A stretch of 64,000 nucleotides of DNA from Luzula sylvatica (lineage: Eukaryota > Streptophyta > Magnoliopsida > Poales > Juncaceae). The notes under the pieces were generated by a model that saw nothing but the letters and a program-made list of their open reading frames with translations, did no database searches and was not told where the DNA came from. A program made the position numbers and the translations under genes. The DNA lies in assembly GCA_946800325.1 (NCBI GenBank), contig OX326958.1, positions 16,334,992 to 16,398,991 on the forward strand. The letters are read 5' to 3'. Below, one piece after another: positions 1 to 8,928 of the stretch. The first letter of the stretch is position 1, and the number at the start of each line of letters is the position of its first letter.

Positions 1-124
1 GAATCGAAAAACAAACTTTCTTAGTGTTTGTGAAATTTGGCGAAAAGTTATGTAGTAAAAGATACGATACTAATGATCTAGGAACACGTTATTTGAACTC
101 CTCAAAGCGTTAAAATCTTGTTTT
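1..124 (+). repeat. Monomer type A (alpha group)
   Basis: Diagnostic bases are C41, G55, T71, G81 and G82, with T119. The C41 change creates an extra CpG at 41-42. Type A almost always follows a type D monomer carrying G119 and precedes B, C or D. Other clear copies start at 2,233, 2,605, 3,101, 5,333 and 22,941. A rare sub-variant with C82 instead of G82 occurs at 8,514, 12,978, 16,946 and 34,678 and is a useful marker of long-range copies. Confidence 0.93.
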
Positions 125-248
125 GAATCGAAAAACAAACTTTCTTAGTGTTTGTGAATTTTGGTGAAAAGTTATGTACTAAAAGATACGATACAAATGA
201 TCTAAAAACAAGTTATTTGAACTCCTCAAAGCGTTAAAATCTTGTTTT

Positions 249-372
249 GAATCGAAAAACAAACTTTCTTAGTGTTTGTGAAATTTGGTGAAAAGTTATG
301 TAGTAAAAGATACGATACAAATGATCTAGAAACACGTTATTTGAACTCCTCATAGCGTTAAAATCTTGTTTT
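249..372 (+). repeat. Monomer type E (alpha group, T105)
   Basis: Diagnostic bases are G55, G81 and T105 (CTCATAGCG). It opens the recurrent strings E-F-G and E-I-J. T105 breaks the small inverted repeat 92-96/102-106 (TTTGA/TCAAA). Two copies carry C105 instead (29,865 and 32,593) and mark the second and third copies of the 22-monomer unit. One copy has T106 (near 57,270). Confidence 0.92.
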
Positions 373-496
373 GAATCGAAAAACAAACTTTCTTAGTGTT
401 TGTGAAATTTGGTGAAAAGTTATGTACTAAAAGATACGATACAAATGATCTAAAAACTTGTTATTTGAACACCTCAAAGCGTTAAAATCTTGTTTT
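373..496 (+). repeat. Monomer type F (beta group)
   Basis: Diagnostic bases are T86 and T87 (AAACTTGTT, removing the CpG at 87-88) together with A99 (GAACACC). It almost always sits between E and G. A sub-variant with G105 (CTCAGAGCG) occurs in the copies ending near 4,328, 6,560, 11,024, 27,268, 29,996 and 32,724. Confidence 0.92.
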
Positions 497-620
497 GAAT
501 CGAAAAACAAACTTTCTTAGTGTTTGTGAAATTTGGTGAAAAGTTATGTACTAAAAGATACGATACAAATGATCTAAAAACAAGTTATTTGAACTCCTCA
601 AAGCGTTAAAATCTTGTTTT
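497..620 (+). repeat. Monomer type G (beta group)
   Basis: Its diagnostic base is A87 (AAACAAGTT), which removes the 87-88 CpG. It normally follows F. Sub-variants are good lineage markers: T35 (GAATTTTGG) at 159, 23,099, 41,451, 44,427 and 48,643; T12 (AAAAATAAAC) at 3,980, 6,212, 10,676, 26,920, 29,648 and 32,376; and GATAAGATACAAGTG (A65 and G73) in the copies containing 14,693, 18,661 and 36,393. Confidence 0.92.
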
Positions 621-744
621 GAATCGAAAAACAAACTTTCTTAGTGTTTGTGAAATTTGGTGAAAAATTATGTACTGAAAGATACGATACAAATGATCTA
701 AAAACACGTTATTTGAACTCCTCAAAGCGTTAAAATCTTGTTTT
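621..744 (+). repeat. Monomer type K (beta group)
   Basis: It combines A47 (GAAAAATTATG) with G57, so it looks like B with one extra change. It occurs between G and H, for example starting at 23,561, 41,913 (with an additional A49), 44,889, 49,105, 53,321, 57,537 and 63,241. Confidence 0.85.
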
Positions 745-992
745 GAATCGAAAAACAAACTTTCTTAGTGTTTGTGAAATTTGGTGAAAAGTTGTGTAGT
801 AAAAGATACGATACAAATGATCTAGAAACAAGTTATTTGAACTCCTCAAAGCGTTAAAATCTTGTTTTGAATCGAAAAACAAACTTTCTTAGTGTTTGTG
901 AAATTTGGTGAAAAGTTATGTACTGAAAGATACGATACAAATGATCTAAAAACATGTTATTTGAACTCCTCAAAGCGTTAAAATCTTGTTTT

Positions 993-1116
993 GAATCGAA
1001 AAACAAACTTTCTTAGTGTTTGTGAAATTTGGTGAAACGTTATGTAGTAAAAGATACGATACAAATGATCTAGAAACACGTTATTTGAACTCCTCAAAGC
1101 GTTAAAATCTTGTTTT
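993..1116 (+). repeat. Monomer type C (alpha group)
   Basis: Diagnostic bases are C46, G55 and G81, with A71. C46 creates AACGTT (an AclI site) and an additional CpG at 46-47. Position 119 is T in some copies and G in others. Type C typically follows B or A and is followed by D. The TCTAGA (XbaI) site at 77-82 is shared with E, e and H. Confidence 0.92.
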
Positions 1117-1240
1117 GAATCGAAAAACAAACTTTCTTAGTGTTTGTGAAATTTGGTGAAAAGTTATGTACTAAAATATACGATACAAATGATCTAAAAA
1201 CACGTTATTTGAACTCCTCAAAGCGTTAAAATCTGGTTTT

Positions 1241-1364
1241 GAATCGAAAAACAAACTTTCTTAGTGTTTGTGAAATTTGGTGAAAAGTTATGTACTAAAA
1301 GATACGATACAAATGATCTAAAAACACGTTATTTGAACTCCTCAAAGCGTTAAAATCTTGTTTT
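1241..1364 (+). repeat. Reference satellite monomer (type D')
   Basis: This copy equals the majority base at the positions I compared and is used as the coordinate frame for all types (position 1 = G of GAATCG). Landmarks: A-tracts at 7-11, 43-46, 57-60, 80-84 and 112-115; a T-tract at 121-124; a tandem pair GATACGATAC at 61-70; GATC at 75-78; CpG dinucleotides at 5-6, 65-66, 87-88 and 108-109. A GTAC (RsaI) lies at 52-55, a TCGA (TaqI) at 4-7 and a GAATC (HinfI) at 1-5. The key state is C55, A57, A71, A81, C87, A105 and T119. The monomer is shorter than a 147-bp nucleosome core, so nucleosome and monomer phase cannot be one-to-one. Confidence 0.95.
1251..1271. repeat. Six-base inverted repeat inside the monomer (representative)
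   Basis: ACAAAC (positions 11-16) and GTTTGT (26-31) are perfect reverse complements with a nine-base spacer. It overlaps the right arm of the boundary inverted repeat, so the two hairpins would be mutually exclusive. The T12 and A28 sub-variants each break one pair. Confidence 0.75.
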
Positions 1365-1378
1365 GAATCGAAAAACAA
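1358..1378. repeat. Seven-base inverted repeat across the monomer boundary (representative)
   Basis: TTGTTTT (monomer positions 118-124) and AAAACAA (positions 8-14 of the next monomer) are reverse complements separated by the seven bases GAATCGA. The element recurs at each boundary where position 119 is T and is shortened to five pairs where it is G (types D and some C). A role in cruciform formation or protein binding is inference. Confidence 0.8.
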
Positions 1379-1984
1379 ACTTTCTTAGTGTTTGTGAAAT
1401 TTGGTGAAAAGTTATGTAGTAAAAGATACGATACAAATGATCTAGAAACACGTTATTTGAACTCCTCATAGCGTTAAAATCTTGTTTTGAATCGAAAAAC
1501 AAACTTTCTTAGTGTTTGTGAAATTTGGTGAAAAGTTATGTACTAAAAGATACGATACAAATGATCTAAAAACTTGTTATTTGAACACCTCAAAGCGTTA
1601 AAATCTTGTTTTGAATCGAAAAACAAACTTTCTTAGTGTTTGTGAAATTTGGTGAAAAGTTATGTACTAAAAGATACGATACAAATGATCTAAAAACAAG
1701 TTATTTGAACTCCTCAAAGCGTTAAAATCTTGTTTTGAATCGAAAAACAAACTTTCTTAGTGTTTGTGAAATTTGGTGAAAAGTTATGTAGTAAAAGATA
1801 CGATACAAATGATCTAGAAACACGTTATTTGAACTCCTCATAGCGTTAAAATCTTGTTTTGAATCGAAAAACAAACTTTTTTAGTGTTTGTGAAATTTGG
1901 TGAAAAGTTATGTACTAAAAGATACGATACAAATGATCTAAAACCACGTTATTTGAACTCCTCAGAGCGTTAAAATCTTGTTTT

Positions 1985-2108
1985 GAATCGAAAAACAAAC
2001 TTTCTTAGTGTTTGTGAAATTTGGTGAAAAGTTATGTACTAAAAGATACTATACAAATGATCTAAAAACATGTTATTTGAACTCCTCAAAGCGTTAAAAT
2101 CTTGTTTT
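1985..2108 (+). repeat. Monomer type J (beta group)
   Basis: Diagnostic bases are T66 (GATACTATAC, removing the CpG at 65-66) and T87 (AAACATG, removing that at 87-88). It always follows type I. It is followed by D in most places and by F in the repeated E-I-J-F-G strings near 21,081-21,328 and 39,061-39,308. Confidence 0.9.
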
Positions 2109-2232
2109 GAATCGAAAAACAAACTTTCTTAGTGTTTGTGAAATTTGGTGAAAAGTTATGTACTAAAAGATACGATACAAATGATCTAAAAACACGTTAT
2201 TTGAACTCCTCAAAGCGTTAAAATCTGGTTTT
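2109..2232 (+). repeat. Monomer type D (beta group, G119)
   Basis: It is identical to the reference except for G119 (TCTGGTTTT at the 3' end). It often occurs in pairs (D-D) and is normally followed by type A. G119 removes one base pair of the seven-base inverted repeat that spans the monomer boundary (arms 118-124 and 8-14), so the boundary dyad is weaker after D. Private sub-variants include T61 at 10 (monomer start 1,117) and its 185-monomer partner at 24,057. Confidence 0.92.
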
Positions 2233-2728
2233 GAATCGAAAAACAAACTTTCTTAGTGTTTGTGAAATTTGGCGAAAAGTTATGTAGTAAAAGATACGAT
2301 ACTAATGATCTAGGAACACGTTATTTGAACTCCTCAAAGCGTTAAAATCTTGTTTTGAATCGAAAAACAAACTTTCTTAGTGTTTGTGAAATTTGGTGAA
2401 AAGTTATGTACTAAAAGATACGATACAAATGATCTAAAAACACGTTATTTGAACTCCTCAAAGCGTTAAAATCTGGTTTTGAATCGAAAAACAAACTTTC
2501 TTAGTGTTTGTGAAATTTGGTGAAAAGTTATGTACTAAAAGATACGATACAAATGATCTAAAAACACGTTATTTGAACTCCTCAAAACGTTAAAATCTGG
2601 TTTTGAATCGAAAAACAAACTTTCTTAGTGTTTGTGAAATTTGGCGAAAAGTTATGTAGTAAAAGATACGATACTAATGATCTAGGAACACGTTATTTGA
2701 ACTCCTCAAAGCGTTAAAATCTTGTTTT

Positions 2729-2852
2729 GAATCGAAAAACAAACTTTCTTAGTGTTTGTGAAATTTGGTGAAAAGTTATGTACTGAAAGATACGATACAA
2801 ATGATCTAAAAACACGTTATTTGAACTCCTCAAAGCGTTAAAATCTTGTTTT
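2729..2852 (+). repeat. Monomer type B (beta group)
   Basis: It differs from the reference by G57, giving TACTGAAAG in place of TACTAAAAG. It usually follows type A. A sub-variant with A28 (GTGTATG) starts at 3,721, 5,953, 10,417, 26,661, 29,389 and 32,117 and marks copies of one higher-order block. Consecutive runs of two or three B monomers occur near 4,713-4,960 and 15,129-15,500. Confidence 0.92.
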
Positions 2853-4588
2853 GAATCGAAAAACAAACTTTCTTTGTGTTTGTGAAATTTGGTGAAAAGT
2901 TATGTAGTAAAAGATACGATACAAATGATCTAGAAACACGTTATTTGAACTCCTCAAAGCGTTAAAATCTTGTTTTGAATCGAAAAACAAACTTTCTTAG
3001 TGTTTGTGAAATTTGGTGAAAAGTTATGTACTAAAAGATACGATACAAATGATCTAAAAACACGTTATTTGAACTCCTCAAAGCGTTAAAATCTGGTTTT
3101 GAATCGAAAAACAAACTTTCTTAGTGTTTGTGAAATTTGGCGAAAAGTTATGTAGTAAAAGATACGATACTAATGATCTAGGAACACGTTATTTGAACTC
3201 CTCAAAGCGTTAAAATCTTGTTTTGAATCGAAAAACAAACTTTCTTAGTGTTTGTGAAATTTGGTGAAAACTTATGTACTGAAAGATACGATACAAATGA
3301 TCTAAAAACACGTTATTTGAACTCCTCAAAGCGTTAAAATCTTGTTTTGAATCGAAAAACAAACTTTCTTAGTGTTTGTGAAATTTGGTGAAACGTTATG
3401 TAGTAAAAGATACGATACAAATGATCTAGAAACACGTTATTTGAACTCCTCAAAGCGTTAAAATCTGGTTTTGAATCGAAAAACAAACTTTCTTAGAGTT
3501 TGTGAAATTTGGTGAAAAGTTATGTACTAAAAGATACGATACAAATGATCTAAAAACACGTTATTTGAACTCCTCAAAGCGTTAAAATCTGGTTTTGAAT
3601 CGAAAAACAAACTTTCTTAGTGTTTGTGAAATTTGGCGAAAAGTTATGTAGTAAAAGATACGATACTAATGATCTAGGAACACGTTATTTGAACTCCTCA
3701 AAGCGTTAAAATCTTGTTTTGAATCGAAAAACAAACTTTCTTAGTGTATGTGAAATTTGGTGAAAAGTTATGTACTGAAAGATACGATACAAATGATCTA
3801 AAAACACGTTATTTGAACTCCTCAAAGCGTTAAAATCTTGTTTTGAATCGAAAAACAAACTTTCTTAGTGTTTGTGAAATTTGGTGAAAAGTTATGTACT
3901 AAAAGATACGATACAAATGATCTAAAAACTTGTTATTTGAACACCTCAAAGCGTTAAAATCTTGTTTTGAATCGAAAAATAAACTTTCTTAGTGTTTGTG
4001 AAATTTGGTGAAAAGTTATGTACTAAAAGATACGATACAAATGATCTAAAAACAAGTTATTTGAACTCCTCAAAGCGTTAAAATCTTGTTTTGAATCGAA
4101 AAACAAACTTTCTTAGTGTTTGTGAAATTTGGTGAAAAGTTATGTAGTAAAAGATACGATACAAATGATCTAGAAACACGTTATTTGAACTCCTCATAGC
4201 GTTAAAATCTTGTTTTGAATCGAAAAACAAACTTTCTTAGTGTTTGTGAAATTTGGTGAAAAGTTATGTACTAAAAGATACGATACAAATGATCTAAAAA
4301 CTTGTTATTTGAACACCTCAGAGCGTTAAAATCTTGTTTTGAATCGAAAAACAAACTTTCTTAGTGTTTGTGAAATTTGGTGAAAAGTTATGTACTAAAA
4401 GATACGATACAAATGATCTAAAAACAAGTTATTTGAACTCCTCAAAGCGTTAAAATCTTGTTTTGAATCGAAAAACAAACTTTCTTAGTGTTTGTGAAAT
4501 TTGGTGAAAAGTTATGTACTGAAAGATACGATACAAATGATCTAAAAACACGTTATTTGAACTCCTCAAAGCGTTAAAATCTTGTTTT

Positions 4589-4712
4589 GAATCGAAAAAC
4601 AAACTTTCTTAGTGTTTGTGAAATTTGGTGAAAAATTGTGTAGTAAAAGATACGATACAAATGATCTAGAAACACGTTATTTGAACTCCTCAAAGCGTTA
4701 AAATCTTGTTTT
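4589..4712 (+). repeat. Monomer type H (alpha group, G50)
   Basis: Diagnostic bases are G50 (TTGTGTAGT), G55 and G81. Many copies also have A47, while copies starting at 745, 19,841, 37,201, 42,037, 45,013 and 49,229 keep G47. It lies between B or K and B. The copies at 53,445 and 63,365 also carry the C41 of type A, so they look like A/H hybrids. Confidence 0.88.
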
Positions 4713-4960
4713 GAATCGAAAAACAAACTTTCTTAGTGTTTGTGAAATTTGGTGAAAAGTTATGTACTGAAAGATACGATACAAATGATCTAAAAACACG
4801 TTATTTGAACTCCTCAAAGCGTTAAAATCTTGTTTTGAATCGAAAAACAAACTTTCTTAGTGTTTGTGAAATTTGGTGAAAAGTTATGTACTGAAAGATA
4901 CGATACAAATGATCTAAAAACACGTTATTTGAACTCCTCAAAGCGTTAAAATCTTGTTTT

Positions 4961-5084
4961 GAATCGAAAAACAAACTTTCTTAGTGTTTGTGAAATTTGG
5001 TGAAAAGTTATGTAGTAAAAGATACGATACAAATGATCTAGAAACACGTTATTTGAACTCCTCAAAGCGTTAAAATCTTGTTTT
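4961..5084 (+). repeat. Monomer type e (alpha group, A105)
   Basis: This is like E in having G55 and G81 but keeps A105, and it lacks the C46 of type C. It occurs at single sites between B and D, for example starting at 8,681, 13,145, 25,793, 28,521, 31,249, 47,245 and 55,305. It marks the start of each 22-monomer unit at 25,793-33,976. Confidence 0.88.
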
Positions 5085-8000
5085 GAATCGAAAAACAAAC
5101 TTTCTTAGTGTTTGTGAAATTTGGTGAAAAGTTATGTACTAAAAGATACGATACAAATGATCTAAAAACACGTTATTTGAACTCCTCAAAGCGTTAAAAT
5201 CTGGTTTTGAATCGAAAAACAAACTTTCTTAGTGTTTGTGAAATTTGGTGAAAAGTTATGTACTAAAAGATACGATACAAATGATCTAAAAACACGTTAT
5301 TTGAACTCCTCAAAGCGTTAAAATCTGGTTTTGAATCGAAAAACAAACTTTCTTAGTGTTTGTGAAATTTGGCGAAAAGTTATGTAGTAAAAGATACGAT
5401 ACTAATGATCTAGGAACACGTTATTTGAACTCCTCAAAGCGTTAAAATCTTGTTTTGAATCGAAAAACAAACTTTCTTAGTGTTTGTGAAATTTGGTGAA
5501 AAGTTATGTACTGAAAGATACGATACAAATGATCTAAAAACACGTTATTTGAACTCCTCAAAGCGTTAAAATCTTGTTTTGAATCGAAAAACAAACTTTC
5601 TTAGTGTTTGTGAAATTTGGTGAAACGTTATGTAGTAAAAGATACGATACAAATGATCTAGAAACACGTTATTTGAACTCCTCAAAGCGTTAAAATCTGG
5701 TTTTGAATCGAAAAACAAACTTTCTTAGTGTTTGTGAAATTTGGTGAAAAGTTATGTACTAAAAGATACGATACAAATGATCTAAAAACACGTTATTTGA
5801 ACTCCTCAAAGCGTTAAAATCTGGTTTTGAATCGAAAAACAAACTTTCTTAGTGTTTGTGAAATTTGGCGAAAAGTTATGTAGTAAAAGATACGATACTA
5901 ATGATCTAGGAACACGTTATTTGAACTCCTCAAAGCGTTAAAATCTTGTTTTGAATCGAAAAACAAACTTTCTTAGTGTATGTGAAATTTGGTGAAAAGT
6001 TATGTACTGAAAGATACGATACAAATGATCTAAAAACACGTTATTTGAACTCCTCAAAGCGTTAAAATCTTGTTTTGAATCGAAAAACAAACTTTCTTAG
6101 TGTTTGTGAAATTTGGTGAAAAGTTATGTACTAAAAGATACGATACAAATGATCTAAAAACTTGTTATTTGAACACCTCAAAGCGTTAAAATCTTGTTTT
6201 GAATCGAAAAATAAACTTTCTTAGTGTTTGTGAAATTTGGTGAAAAGTTATGTACTAAAAGATACGATACAAATGATCTAAAAACAAGTTATTTGAACTC
6301 CTCAAAGCGTTAAAATCTTGTTTTGAATCGAAAAACAAACTTTCTTAGTGTTTGTGAAATTTGGTGAAAAGTTATGTAGTAAAAGATACGATACAAATGA
6401 TCTAGAAACACGTTATTTGAACTCCTCATAGCGTTAAAATCTTGTTTTGAATCGAAAAACAAACTTTCTTAGTGTTTGTGAAATTTGGTGAAAAGTTATG
6501 TACTAAAAGATACGATACAAATGATCTAAAAACTTGTTATTTGAACACCTCAGAGCGTTAAAATCTTGTTTTGAATCGAAAAACAAACTTTCTTAGTGTT
6601 TGTGAAATTTGGTGAAAAGTTATGTACTAAAAGATACGATACAAATGATCTAAAAACAAGTTATTTGAACTCCTCAAAGCGTTAAAATCTTGTTTTAAAT
6701 CGAAAAACAAACTTTCTTAGTGTTTGTGAAATTTGGTGAAAAGTTATGTACTGAAAGATACGATACAAATGATCTAAAAACACGTTATTTGAACTCCTCA
6801 AAGCGTTAAAATCTTGTTTTGAATCGAAAAACAAACTTTCTTAGTGTTTGTGAAATTTGGTGAAAAATTGTGTAGTAAAAGATACGATACAAATGATCTA
6901 GAAACACGTTATTTGAACTCCTCAAAGCGTTAAAATCTTGTTTTGAATCGAAAAACAAACTTTCTTAGTGTTTGTGAAATTTGGTGAAAAGTTATGTACT
7001 GAAAGATACGATACAAATGATCTAAAAACACGTTATTTGAACTCCTCAAAGCGTTAAAATCTTGTTTTGAATCGAAAAACAAACTTTCTTAGTGTTTGTG
7101 AAATTTGGTGAAACGTTATGTAGTAAAAGATACGATACAAATGATCTAGAAACACGTTATTTGAACTCCTCAAAGCGTTAAAATCTTGTTTTGAATCGAA
7201 AAACAAACTTTCTTAGTGTTTGTGAAATTTGGTGAAAATTTATGTACTAAAAGATACGATACAAATGATCTAAAAACACGTTATTTGAACTCCTCAAAGC
7301 GTTAAAATCTGGTTTTGAATCGAAAAACAAACTTTCTTAGTGTTTGTGAAATTTGGTGAAAAGTTATGTACTAAAAGATACGATACAAATGATCTAAAAA
7401 CACGTTATTTGAACTCCTCAAAGCGTTAAAATCTTGTTTTGAATCGAAAAACAAACTTTCTTAGTGTTTGTGAAATTTGGTGAAAAGTTATGTAGTAAAA
7501 GATACGATACAAATGATCTAGAAACACGTTATTTGAACTCCTCATAGCGTTAAAATCTTGTTTTGAATCGAAAAACAAACTTTCTTAGTGTTTGTGAAAT
7601 TTGGTGAAAAGTTATGTACTAAAAGATACGATACAAATGATCTAAAAACTTGTTATTTGAACACCTCAAAGCGTTAAAATCTTGTTTTGAATCGAAAAAC
7701 AAACTTTCTTAGTGTTTGTGAAATTTGGTGAAAAGTTATGTACTAAAAGATACGATACAAATGATCTAAAAACAAGTTATTTGAACTCCTCAAAGCGTTA
7801 AAATCTTGTTTTGAATCGAAAAACAAACTTTCTTAGTGTTTGTGAAATTTGGTGAAAAGTTATGTAGTAAAAGATACGATACAAATGATCTAGAAACACG
7901 TTATTTGAACTCCTCATAGCGTTAAAATCTTGTTTTGAATCGAAAAACAAACTTTCTTAGTGTTTGTGAAATTTGGTGAAAAGTTATGTACTAAAAGATA

Positions 8001-8928
8001 CGATACAAATGATCTAAAACCACTTTATTTGAACTCCTCAAAGCGTTAAAATCTTGTTTTGAATCGAAAAACAAACTTTCTTAGTGTTTGTGAAATTTGG
8101 TGAAAAGTTATGTACTAAAAGATACTATACAAATGATCTAAAAACATGTTATTTGAACTCCTCAAAGCGTTAAAATCTTGTTTTGAATCGAAAAACAAAC
8201 TTTCTTAGTGTTTGTGAAATTTGGTGAAAAGTTATGTACTAAAAGATACGATACAAATGATCTAAAAACACGTTATTTGAACTCCTCAAAGCGTTAAAAT
8301 CTGGTTTTGAATCGAAAAACAAACTTTCTTAGTGTTTGTGAAATTTGGTGAAAAGTTATGTACTAAAAGATACGATACAAATGATCTAAAAACACGTTAT
8401 TTGAACTCCTCAAAGCGTTAAAATCTGGTTTTGAATCGAAAAACAAACTTTCTTAGTGTTTGTGAAATTTGGCGAAAAGTTATGTAGTAAAAGATACGAT
8501 ACTAATGATCTAGCAACACGTTATTTGAACTCCTCAAAGCGTTAAAATCTTGTTTTGAATCGAAAAACAAACTTTCTTAGTGTTTGTGAAATTTGGTGAA
8601 AAGTTATGTACTGAAAGATACGATACAAATGATCTAAAAACACGTTATTTGAACTCCTCAAAGCGTTAAAATCTTGTTTTGAATCGAAAAACAAACTTTC
8701 TTAGTGTTTGTGAAATTTGGTGAAAAGTTATGTAGTAAAAGATACGATACAAATGATCTAGAAACACGTTATTTGAACTCCTCAAAGCGTTAAAATCTTG
8801 TTTTGAATCGAAAAACAAACTTTCTTAGTGTTTGTGAAATTTGGTGAAAAGTTATGTACTAAAAGATACGATACAAATGATCTAAAAACACGTTATTTGA
8901 ACTCCTCAAAGCGTTAAAATCTTGTTTT

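Larger units (their letters stand above)
1..4836 (+). repeat. Higher-order segment 1 (m1-m39), first copy
   Basis: Thirty-nine monomers whose type order and rare variants recur exactly 185 monomers (22,940 bp) later at 22,941-27,776. Shared rare markers are T35 at 159, T61 in m10, T20 in m16, the TTAGAGTT variant at 3,491, A28 in m31 and T12 at 3,980. Private differences of this copy include T at 2,875 (position 23 of m24), A at 2,587 (position 107 of m21) and C at 3,271 (position 47 of m27). The match may extend upstream of the window. It stops at m40, which is B here but C in the other copy. Confidence 0.9.
4465..8928 (+). repeat. 36-monomer unit, first copy (m37-m72)
   Basis: Starting with B-H-B-B-e-D-D-A-B-C-D, this 4,464-bp unit is followed directly by a second copy. 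The match holds for 35 monomers; m72 (D', T119) differs from its partner m108, which carries T42 and G119. Private differences of this copy include A at 6,697 (position 1) and T at 8,024 (position 88). The A28 monomer, T12 monomer, T47 monomer and C82 monomer recur in the same order in both copies. Confidence 0.9.

Noticed and set aside
1117..1240. TATA-like promoter at CTAAAATATA in m10 and its partner at 24,057
   Set aside because: It comes from a single G-to-T change in one monomer lineage, with no gene or transcript signal nearby.
1358..1378. CENP-B box on the minus strand across the monomer boundary
   Set aside because: The TTCG and the following A at the right spacing are present (TTCGATTCA), but the essential CGGG is ACAA (ACCA in G119 copies), so the core is not met.
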